From the NCBI GenBank assembly GCA_018677115.1, contig JAHHOC010000085.1, forward strand, positions 1 through 5,417: a stretch of DNA of 5,417 nt, given 5' to 3'. The stretch comes from Arenicella sp. (GTDB lineage: Bacteria > Pseudomonadota > Gammaproteobacteria > Arenicellales > Arenicellaceae). The stretch's first letter is position 1. The number at the start of each line of letters is the position of its first letter. Of this stretch, positions 1 to 5,417 are shown piece after piece. The notes under the pieces are model-generated. The model was not told the DNA's origin, searched no databases, and saw only the letters and a program-made list of their open reading frames with translations. A program made the position numbers and the translations under genes.

Positions 1-4
1 CAGT

Positions 5-10
5 AGGTGA
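5..10 (+). promoter_or_regulatory. ribosome binding site deciding the start at 16
   Basis: AGGTGA at 5-10 is a good Shine-Dalgarno match with 5 bases between it and the ATG at 16. The alternative starts at 7 and 10 lie inside it and have only a few window bases before them, so their own sites cannot be judged. Confidence 0.5.
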
Positions 11-15
11 TGACA

Positions 16-717
16 ATGATTAAATTTGCATTGCGCAGCTTTATTATCGCCATCGGATTGACGGTGACGCCATTACACGCACAGAGCACCAAGGATGCTT
101 TTGTTGATATCAAAGGGAGTGCGTTTAAAAAAGAGTTCGACCATCTTGCAGTGATGCCGGTCATCGCGGCCCCGGCGCTAGGCATGCCGGACGAGATTGG
201 CGAGTTGATCATGGGAGAGGTGTTGAAGAAATTTAAAAAGTCCAAAATTACGGTGCTGCCGCCACAACAGGTGAAAAGCATCCAGGACCACTTCACCGGC
301 CTTTATCCCGAAACTGCCATTAAGGCAAGCAGCACCGTGGTTCTTGAGCACACGGTTCGCGAACTGTATTTCCGGCACCCTGTCGATGGCCTGGTTTCAA
401 TTCAGGTTGTGCCGGTTGCCGCGCCCTTCGTCGATGATAAAGCGCAATGGGGCGGCACCTCTCAGAAGATAAAACACAAGGGCGATGGTCTGTTTGGGGC
501 GATTTTAGGCACCAACTACGGAGGCAATGTGGGCGCCTCGGCGATCAGGATCGTGATTTCAGACCGCAAGGGCATGCCTGTATACAACTGGTTAGGCGGC
601 ATCGAAGTATTGATGCAACGCAATGGTGATCAACTCGAAGTTCTGCCCGCAGCAGACCTCTGGCAAAGCCGGAAACGAGTCCTCAAAGCAATCAAATACG
701 CCTTGAAGCCTATCTGA
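16..717 (+). CDS. exported protein of unknown function
   Basis: I do not recognise this family. With the ATG at 16 the product is 233 residues. It opens with Lys3 and Arg7, a hydrophobic stretch at about 8-20, and a Leu-His-Ala site at 20-22, so a Sec signal peptide cleaved after Ala22 is likely. There is no lipobox Cys, so the mature protein should be soluble and periplasmic or secreted. It begins with a strand-like HLAVMPV segment, then a helix-like stretch rich in Lys, then a second strand-like ITVLPP. That order recalls the nucleotide-binding-like fold of envelope proteins such as CsgG, LpoB and TolB-N, but this is only a resemblance in pattern. A Gly-rich central stretch and a strand-rich C-terminal half follow. 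GTG at 7 and ATG at 10 are alternative starts; an in-frame TAG at 4-6 rules out anything earlier. ATG16 is preferred because AGGTGA lies 5 bases before it. The gene ends 5 bp from the convergent ABM gene. Confidence 0.85.
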   Translation: MIKFALRSFIIAIGLTVTPLHAQSTKDAFVDIKGSAFKKEFDHLAVMPVIAAPALGMPDEIGELIMGEVLKKFKKSKITVLPPQQVKSIQDHFTGLYPETAIKASSTVVLEHTVRELYFRHPVDGLVSIQVVPVAAPFVDDKAQWGGTSQKIKHKGDGLFGAILGTNYGGNVGASAIRIVISDRKGMPVYNWLGGIEVLMQRNGDQLEVLPAADLWQSRKRVLKAIKYALKPI

Positions 718-722
718 GCCCA

Positions 723-1058
723 TTAACTTGGGGATACATCAAACACTCTGCGATGCAGATAGTCAATCTCTACCTCCATTTCGTATAGAATCTTTGTCTC
801 TTCTAAATTAAGACTATCTCGCATCAATTGCCGTTGTTGCTCATACTCAGCAGGCATTTCTATATCCGCTGCTTTACGATAAGTCTGTTCGTCTGGCCAC
901 TGTGCGTATGCGATGAAACAACCATTTTTATCTCGGTGGAGACGGGACCCCAGACTTCCTTTGAAGAGATAAATACCCTGGGTGGTTTTAGGCCACGTTG
1001 AAATGAACTGTTCTTCAAAGCCTTCCTTTACTACAAACTCAAACATTACGATAAACAA
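723..1058 (-). CDS. antibiotic biosynthesis monooxygenase (ABM) domain protein
   Basis: This is a 111-residue single-domain protein of the dimeric alpha/beta-barrel ABM superfamily. The N-terminal strand MFIVMFEF, the following acidic helix with EEQF and TWP, and the block GSLGSRLHR...FIAYAQWP at 34-55 are typical of small ABM-like proteins in proteobacteria. The superfamily includes quinol monooxygenases and heme-degrading enzymes, but most members of this size have no known substrate, so no reaction is assigned. There is no signal peptide or membrane segment, so it should be cytosolic. The start is TTG at 1058-1056: AGGAG sits 8 bases upstream, and starting at the internal ATG (1046) would remove most of the first beta strand. 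It lies 82 bp downstream of the S41-like gene on the same strand, so the two may share a transcript. Its stop is 5 bp from the stop of the convergent gene on the other strand. Confidence 0.88.
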   Translation of the reverse strand: MFIVMFEFVVKEGFEEQFISTWPKTTQGIYLFKGSLGSRLHRDKNGCFIAYAQWPDEQTYRKAADIEMPAEYEQQRQLMRDSLNLEETKILYEMEVEIDYLHRRVFDVSPS

Positions 1059-1066
1059 TGGCTATT

Positions 1067-1071
1067 CTCCT
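1067..1071 (-). promoter_or_regulatory. ribosome binding site of the ABM gene
   Basis: Read on the minus strand this is AGGAG, 8 bases before TTG at 1058-1056. It is the strongest Shine-Dalgarno sequence in the window and the main reason for preferring the TTG start over the internal ATG at 1046. Confidence 0.65.
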
Positions 1072-1084
1072 GGTTGTATAGCGC

Positions 1085-1114
1085 AGCCTGCATGGGATTT
1101 TTCCATTGAAGGCT
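1085..1114 (-). other. imperfect stem-loop between the S41-like and ABM genes
   Basis: AGCCT (1085-1089) pairs with AGGCT (1110-1114), and inside it ATGG (1092-1095) pairs with CCAT (1103-1106), with a small unpaired bulge between the two helices. In the minus-strand transcript it would lie between the S41-like stop codon and the ABM ribosome binding site. No run of U follows on either strand, so it is not a standard intrinsic terminator. It could be a processing or stability element, or chance. Confidence 0.25.
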
Positions 1115-1140
1115 TGGTTATCTTTTCATTTAACCTTTTA

Positions 1141-2886
1141 TTATTTGATGACATCAAGTATTTGCGTAATTGCAGGATCTTCCCCTTTAAAATAACTGTT
1201 GGATGACAAGGCCACAGGTAGATGAGGTGCAATCCAGATGCGATGGTCTTCTGCACTAGAGGCTTGATGATACTGAGAAGAAACAATCCCCCAAACACCA
1301 CTATAGGGTAGTTTAAACCACCCGGCTTCCCCAAGGTGATTTGGTCTGCTGCCACTTGGTTCACCAACAAAGATGGCATCTGTTAATCGATTAAGATCGG
1401 CTAGTAGCAAATGGGCTGCGGAAAACGTATGCCGGCCAGCCAAAACAAATAATTTGTTAGTTTGCTTTTGCTCAACAAAGTGAATTAAAGTCCGTGTCAG
1501 TGGCGGCAGAATTGAACCGTTTCCTCCACTATTATGGCGCAAGTCCAGCACCAGGTTATCTATTCCGCTGTTTGACGCAGCTTGACGAATTTCCTCGCTG
1601 AACTGGTCGATGGGCTTGGAATCAACATGAGCAACCGCATTGAGCTGCACATAAAAATAGTTATCCTGTTTGTTTTCAGAATACCAGTAGTTTTCATTCT
1701 TTCTCTTTAAATAATCAGGGTTACTGACTCCTTCCAGCTTTGGCAACGTAGGAAAGCCCATGAAGTTAAAAGGCTCACCGGACAAATTGATTTGCTCACG
1801 CTTTCCAGTAGCGTCCGCTAAAGTTAGTAAAACTTGCTTGGCATTCTTTACTATTCCAAGCCCCTCGAGCACTTCGGGTAAGGCCAGATAATAAGGACCT
1901 AACCAGTACCGTTGCATCTCATTGTCTCTGGCATTAACAATGCTTAGCATATCCATTACCTGTTCAATAGGAGTGCTTTCTATTGCGACAACCTTGCGGC
2001 CGATTAAATGCTTGAAGTCAGGTTTTGCTTCGACCACATAGATACCATCACTAAACCAATAGAATTGAACAGGCAGACGCGTAAAATCACCTTTTGACAA
2101 GTGCGTCGGGACAATAAAGTTATGGCCATTGCCAACGCTGGCAATCAGTTCCATAAATTTAAAGACGATATTCTGATCACTGGAACCGGGGATGCTTTGG
2201 GCTATTAATTTTGCTTTATGCTCTATCTCTTCCATCGAAGTTCGATGATTAATATCAACATGGAGCCGCTTCATCTCGTCAATCAGGAAGTTCAAGTCCG
2301 CAATCCATGCCTCATCCCGTGACATGCCAGGCGCAAGGTACTGCCCGGAAAGTTTTTGATATCTTATTTCACTATTAATATCGCTAAACTCCGCACTTCC
2401 AATCAGGGACTTTCTATCGTCCCACCTGAACTCAAGGGCTTTCTCAATCCATTTATATGCCTGTGACTTATTGCCTATGGTCGAATTGCATTGGGCAATT
2501 TTCATCATAATGTCGTTAGACGGTGAGGACGCCGAATTAATGCCCGTCATGATCGTACCAAGTTCCAGGGTCCTCTCTAGTGCAGGGATGGCTTTTTCAC
2601 ATTGCTCGGTTTGCGCGTAACCATGCCCCAGCATAAACCAGGTATCACCGTCATCTTGATACTGCTGAGTAAGGCTTTCAAGCAAAGGAATTGCTTTATT
2701 CCATTCCCCCTTTCTTGAGAAAACGATTGCCTCACTCCGTTGAGCCCAATATTCAGCACCTTTATCGGGAAAGTTTGTTGAAGGCATTCGACCGATCGCT
2801 TCATTGGTCATCAGGTTGGATTTGGAAGCAGCAGATCCGGCGGCACTAACAAAACACAGTGCAGTGGCAACTAATAATCTTTTCAT
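1141..2886 (-). CDS. secreted TPR and S41 peptidase-like protein
   Basis: The product has 581 residues. Residues 1-20 form a signal peptide (Lys2-Arg3, hydrophobic core, Ala-rich cleavage region near 18-20), so it is exported. TPR-like helical pairs cover about 44-111, with a further one near 124-157 that runs into the family-typical LEFRWDD...EFSDI ending. Residues 195-265 look like the helical lead-in of S41 proteins. About 270-370 is PDZ-like (LIGRKVVAIE, VLLTLADATGK). The protease core follows: LDLRHNSGGN at 447-456, GRHTFSAA with the expected nucleophile Ser489, and GEPSGSRPN at 508-516. S41 enzymes are serine endopeptidases related to tail-specific proteases; TPR-bearing members of this kind mostly have no known substrate. 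Arg514 occupies the position of the catalytic Lys of Prc, so activity is uncertain. The ATG at 2886 starts the signal peptide, but has only a weak AGAGA before it. Base composition is AT-richer than both flanks. Confidence 0.9.
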   Translation of the reverse strand: MKRLLVATALCFVSAAGSAASKSNLMTNEAIGRMPSTNFPDKGAEYWAQRSEAIVFSRKGEWNKAIPLLESLTQQYQDDGDTWFMLGHGYAQTEQCEKAIPALERTLELGTIMTGINSASSPSNDIMMKIAQCNSTIGNKSQAYKWIEKALEFRWDDRKSLIGSAEFSDINSEIRYQKLSGQYLAPGMSRDEAWIADLNFLIDEMKRLHVDINHRTSMEEIEHKAKLIAQSIPGSSDQNIVFKFMELIASVGNGHNFIVPTHLSKGDFTRLPVQFYWFSDGIYVVEAKPDFKHLIGRKVVAIESTPIEQVMDMLSIVNARDNEMQRYWLGPYYLALPEVLEGLGIVKNAKQVLLTLADATGKREQINLSGEPFNFMGFPTLPKLEGVSNPDYLKRKNENYWYSENKQDNYFYVQLNAVAHVDSKPIDQFSEEIRQAASNSGIDNLVLDLRHNSGGNGSILPPLTRTLIHFVEQKQTNKLFVLAGRHTFSAAHLLLADLNRLTDAIFVGEPSGSRPNHLGEAGWFKLPYSGVWGIVSSQYHQASSAEDHRIWIAPHLPVALSSNSYFKGEDPAITQILDVIK

Positions 2887-3154
2887 GAAATCTCTAAGTT
2901 AATAAATGGGGTTCAGAACCCTTTAATTTTTAACATTAACATTTTCGCGACAGATATCAGGAATATATCCAAACACAGTGAGCCCAATTCTATGAGCTGA
3001 TTGAGAACAAGCATAGGTACCATTTCCATGCAGCGCGAGAATGGCTTTCTCATATTTCTCTCAGCTGCTTAATGCCAGAGTTGCACTATGCATGGTTATT
3101 TGAAAGACTTGCTTGCGTGTTGCTGCAATTTCTCGACTAACAAAAATGTGATGC
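2887..3154. other. divergent intergenic region
   Basis: These 268 bp separate the S41-like gene (minus) from the antiporter gene (plus) and must hold promoters for both directions. The part next to the S41-like gene (about 2922-2945) is very AT-rich and contains the hexamer TAACAT twice in tandem (2931-2942). On the minus strand TATATT (2967-2962) would be an acceptable -10 box, but I see no good -35 partner. On the plus strand TTGAGA at 3001 is -35-like, but the sequence 17 bases on is a poor -10 match. A weak GAGAA/TTCTC inverted repeat lies at 3037-3051. No RNA gene or riboswitch was recognised. Confidence 0.6.
2909..2921. promoter_or_regulatory. 13-bp palindrome, candidate operator
   Basis: GGGTTC, a central A, then GAACCC form a perfect inverted repeat with 6-base arms. 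It lies 22 bp upstream of the ATG of the S41-like gene, next to an AT-rich stretch that could hold its promoter. The position and symmetry suit binding by a dimeric regulator. An RNA hairpin is less likely, since only a 4-bp stem remains once a loop is allowed. No regulator gene lies in the window. Confidence 0.35.
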
Positions 3155-3162
3155 ATGCCTGA
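3088..3162 (+). CDS. possible 24-codon upstream ORF (leader peptide)
   Basis: A short ORF starts at ATG 3088, with AGAG 7 bases upstream, and stops at TGA 3160-3162. It overlaps the start of the antiporter gene by 8 bases. The predicted peptide contains three consecutive Cys codons (3118-3126). The antiporter ATG at 3155 has no clear Shine-Dalgarno sequence of its own, so translation of this ORF could deliver ribosomes to it. An ORF this short is expected by chance, and there is no evidence of expression. Confidence 0.2.
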   Translation: MHGYLKDLLACCCNFSTNKNVMHA

Positions 3163-4606
3163 AACGACTGACATTAAGGCCGTTGAAAAACGGCCTCCTT
3201 TTCTGGGGGCTTTATTCGTCATCGTTTTCCTGTGCGTAATGATGGTTACGCAGATTTTTATTTTCGAGCAGGAATGGGTCACGCAAATCTCGCTGCTTTT
3301 TGCTATTACCGTTGCAGCAATAGTAGCGCTTATGTCGGGCTTTACCTGGGAGGATGTCCAGCGAGGTATTTTGTACGGATGCGAAATCGCCATGCTGCCA
3401 ATGCTCATACTGATGATGGTTGGCGTTCTGGTGGCTTGTTGGATTGCCTCTGGAACAATTCCCACGCTAGTGTATTACGGTCTGCAATTGATTTCGCCAC
3501 AATATTTTTTATTCACAGCCGGTCTGGTCTGCGCGATTGCCTCGTTGGTGACCGGCAGTTCCTGGACGACCGCTGCTACCTTTGGTGTTGCCTTCATGGG
3601 TATAGGTGCTGGCCTCGGGATTCCGCCGCCGATGACCGCCGGCGCAGTAATCTCCGGGGCTGTATTTGGCGACAAACTCTCGCCTCTATCCGATTCCACC
3701 AATCTGGCGGCAGGTGTTGGAGAAGCCAATCTGTTCGATCATATCCAGTCAATGCTGTATACCACCGGGCCGGCCATGATCATTACTCTGGCGATTTTCT
3801 TTGTGCTTGGCCTCAGTTACAGCGGCGCCGTAATTGACACCACACAGACGGATCTGCTGATGACCGGCATCCGGGATAATTTCCACGTCAGCCTGATTGC
3901 ATTTGTGCCGCCGGTGGTGGTTTTTGTGCTTGCTATTAAGCGGGTCAGCGCGCTGGCGGTGATGATTATAGGCTGTCTGGTTGCGGCGTTTATGGCGGTT
4001 GCATTCCAGGGTGTAGCTGCAGGCGACATGATGAACTTTATGAACTACGGCTACCAATCAAAAACCGGGATAGAAGCCGTGGATAGCCTGCTGAGCAAGG
4101 GTGGTTTGCAGAGCATGATGTGGACGATTTCGCTTGGTTTTATCGGCCTGAGTTTTGGTGGATTGCTGGAAAAAACACGCATGCTCGAAGTTATATTAGA
4201 GCGCATGACCAAAATTGTGGGAACCTCATGTGGTCTGATCCCCACCCACGTTTTTGCAGCCATCGCCACCAATATATTCTCGGCCAGTCAGTATATAGCC
4301 ATCATCATCCCGGGCCGAATGTTTGTTCCGGCCTACCGCAAGCTGAGAATTCTGCCTACCGTCTGTTCGCGCACATGTGAAGACTCAGCGACCGTAACCT
4401 CGCCACTGGTACCCTGGGGCCTTGGCGGTGCATTTTATACCGGCGCACTCGGCGTATCAGCCTGGGACTATATGGGCTGGACATTCCTGGCAATTCTTAC
4501 TCCGATGATCGCAATTTTTTATTCCACAACAGACATGTTTATCTGGCGCGAGAGCGACCTGCATGAGAGCAAAGCCTACGATCAACCTGTGCAGGAACGC
4601 GCATAG
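3155..4606 (+). CDS. nhaC: NhaC-family Na+/H+ antiporter-type transporter
   Basis: This 483-residue inner-membrane protein has the usual NhaC-family length and about a dozen hydrophobic segments, starting near residues 15-37. Family signatures are clear: TGSSWTTAATFGVAFMGIG at 133-151, GDKLSPLSDSTNLA at 172-185, SQYIAIIIPGRMF at 378-390, and SRTCEDSATVTSPLVPW at 405-421. NhaC proteins exchange Na+ for H+; relatives such as the Bacillus MleN protein couple the exchange to an organic acid, so the true substrate cannot be read from sequence. The last motif departs from the usual DSGTVTS and PWNT: here Ala412 replaces Gly, and Gly-Leu follows Trp421. ATG 3155 is the only reasonable start: an in-frame TGA lies at 3149-3151, and no other Met occurs before the first membrane segment. 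No good ribosome binding site is visible. The aminotransferase gene begins 23 bp after the stop, so the two are likely one operon, and the transporter may move a substrate or product of that enzyme. Confidence 0.93.
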   Translation: MPETTDIKAVEKRPPFLGALFVIVFLCVMMVTQIFIFEQEWVTQISLLFAITVAAIVALMSGFTWEDVQRGILYGCEIAMLPMLILMMVGVLVACWIASGTIPTLVYYGLQLISPQYFLFTAGLVCAIASLVTGSSWTTAATFGVAFMGIGAGLGIPPPMTAGAVISGAVFGDKLSPLSDSTNLAAGVGEANLFDHIQSMLYTTGPAMIITLAIFFVLGLSYSGAVIDTTQTDLLMTGIRDNFHVSLIAFVPPVVVFVLAIKRVSALAVMIIGCLVAAFMAVAFQGVAAGDMMNFMNYGYQSKTGIEAVDSLLSKGGLQSMMWTISLGFIGLSFGGLLEKTRMLEVILERMTKIVGTSCGLIPTHVFAAIATNIFSASQYIAIIIPGRMFVPAYRKLRILPTVCSRTCEDSATVTSPLVPWGLGGAFYTGALGVSAWDYMGWTFLAILTPMIAIFYSTTDMFIWRESDLHESKAYDQPVQERA

Positions 4607-4618
4607 CAAAACCGGCAT

Positions 4619-4623
4619 AGAGA
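4619..4623 (+). promoter_or_regulatory. weak ribosome binding site of the aminotransferase gene
   Basis: AGAGA lies 6 bases before the ATG at 4630. It favours that ATG over the in-frame TTG at 4624, which would have no spacing from it. Confidence 0.4.
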
Positions 4624-4629
4624 TTGTTC

Positions 4630-5417
4630 ATGTCTGACACATCCCCGTCCAATTTGTTTTACCAATCGCATCTGTCCCGGCCGATGCTGGACTATGCAGA
4701 GGGCATCTATCTCTATGACGTAAGCGGGAAACGTTACCTGGATGGTAGCAGCGGCGCGATGGTCAGCAATATCGGTCATTCCAACCGCTATGTGTTGGAC
4801 GCCATGAAGGCGCAGATGGACAAGGCGACGTTTGGCTATCGGCTTCATTTTCAGAATGAACCGTCCGAACGCCTAGCCAGGCAGACTGCGCGCCTGATGC
4901 CCAATGGCCTGGACCGCGTATTTTTTGTTTCCGGCGGATCAGAAGCGGTTGAAAGCTCGATCAAACTTGCGCGCCAATATGCCCTGGTGAAAGGAAAAAC
5001 CACGGCCTGGAAGGTGATATCGTGTTCTCCGTCTTACCATGGCTGCTCTCTGGGTGCATTGGCGCTCACTGGCTACCAGCCATTGGCTGATCCCTTTCTG
5101 CCGATGATGCGGGATATGCCGAAAATACCTGCACCGGCCTGCTATCTCGATCGAGACGACCTGGATGACACTGCACGCGGGCTGAAATATGCCGGGATGC
5201 TGCGTGAGGAAATTCTGCGTCAGAAACCGGAAACTGTTTTAGCCTTTATCATGTAACCGGGTGTCGGTGCGTCTACCGGCGCGCTGGTGGCTCCAGACAG
5301 CTATTACGCACGCATCAGGGAGATTTGCGATGAGTTCGACATCCTGCTCATTTTTGATGAGGTGATGACCGGTGCCGGTCGCACCGGCCGTTTCGTTGCT
5401 GCTGAGCACTGGAATAT
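4630..5417 (+). pseudogene. class III PLP aminotransferase, interrupted by TAA and cut by window end
   Basis: From ATG 4630 the frame gives 208 residues, then TAA at 5254-5256, and continues open to the window end (262 codons in all; the family usually has about 430-460). It is a class III (omega-amino acid type) aminotransferase. Visible features are the N-terminal GIYLYDVSGKRYLDGSSG at 25-42, the PLP phosphate-binding SGGSEAVESSIKLARQY at 101-117, and SYHGCSLGALALTG at 135-148, where Tyr136 should stack on the cofactor. After the stop come GASTGALVAP at 213-222 and LLIFDEVMTGAGRTG at 239-253, whose Asp243 would hold the PLP ring nitrogen. The PLP-binding Lys would lie beyond the window. Family members usually read Glu-Pro where this frame reads stop-Pro, so one G-to-T change (GAA to TAA) explains the break. 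The truncated product would lack Asp243 and the Lys and cannot be active. It is downstream partner of the antiporter gene. A sequence error is possible; the amino donor is unknown. Confidence 0.8.
5254..5256 (+). other. in-frame premature TAA in the aminotransferase gene
   Basis: The codon lies between Met208 and Pro210, at the conserved Glu of the Glu-Pro motif. Homology continues in the same frame on both sides, so there is no insertion or deletion. The context (TAA followed by C) is not a known readthrough signal, and TAA also ends the S41-like and ABM genes here, so it is a working stop codon in this organism. Confidence 0.8.

Noticed and set aside
719..732. CCCA/TGGG inverted repeat at the convergent gene ends as a bidirectional terminator
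   Set aside because: The stem is only 4 bp with a 6-base loop and has no T-run on either side.
2909..2931. Palindrome plus following T-rich stretch as a plus-strand intrinsic terminator
   Set aside because: No plus-strand gene ends upstream of it, the tract is broken by AA, and allowing a loop leaves only a 4-bp stem.
3088..3157. ATGCATG occurring at both 3088 and 3151 as a paired binding site
   Set aside because: Two 7-mers 63 bp apart with no further copies nearby are readily explained by chance; one overlaps the antiporter start codon.
3061..3465. 134-codon minus-strand open frame overlapping the antiporter start
   Set aside because: It is antisense to a well-supported membrane protein and its translation shows no domain or signal peptide.
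3232..3837. 201-codon plus-strand open frame inside the antiporter gene
   Set aside because: It is an alternative frame of the NhaC coding sequence; its peptide is rich in Arg, Cys and Trp with no family signature, while the NhaC frame carries all motifs.
5254..5256. Programmed readthrough or a reassigned TAA codon
   Set aside because: TAA ends the S41-like and ABM genes here, no known recoding context is visible, and a single G-to-T change explains the codon more simply.
5367..5380. GACCGG/CCGGTC inverted repeat as a regulatory site
   Set aside because: It falls inside codons for the conserved Thr-Gly-Ala-Gly-Arg-Thr-Gly stretch, so coding constraint explains it.

Overview
The window reads as ordinary bacterial chromosome, most likely from a gammaproteobacterium. 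Both long envelope or secreted proteins start with Sec-type signal peptides, and the NhaC-type antiporter and class III aminotransferase are of types common there. The genus cannot be fixed from the sequence. No RNA gene, insertion sequence, CRISPR array, phage gene or defence system was recognised.

Layout, left to right: (1) 16-717 (+), an exported protein of unknown function; (2) 723-1058 (-), a small antibiotic-biosynthesis-monooxygenase-fold (ABM) protein starting at TTG, convergent with gene 1 and only 5 bp from it; (3) 1141-2886 (-), a secreted TPR plus S41-peptidase-like protein lying 82 bp upstream of the ABM gene and possibly cotranscribed with it; (4) 2887-3154, a 268-bp divergent intergenic region with a 13-bp perfect palindrome near the S41 gene and a possible 24-codon upstream ORF running into the antiporter gene; (5) 3155-4606 (+), an NhaC-family antiporter; (6) 4630-5417 (+), the first 60% or so of a class III PLP aminotransferase, cut by the window end and interrupted by an in-frame TAA.

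The antiporter and aminotransferase genes are 23 bp apart and almost certainly one operon. A plausible but unproven reading is a cation-coupled transporter that moves an amino acid or amine handled by the aminotransferase, with that enzyme now broken. The TAA (5254-5256) stands where the family has the Glu of its conserved Glu-Pro motif. The same frame then continues into the Asp-Glu-Val PLP motif, so this is a single-base nonsense lesion or a sequence error, not a gene end.

The minus-strand pair is visibly AT-richer than both flanks, which may reflect a separate origin. The most unusual protein-level point is the S41 domain: it keeps the Ser nucleophile, but Arg occupies the position where Prc/CtpA proteases have their catalytic Lys.
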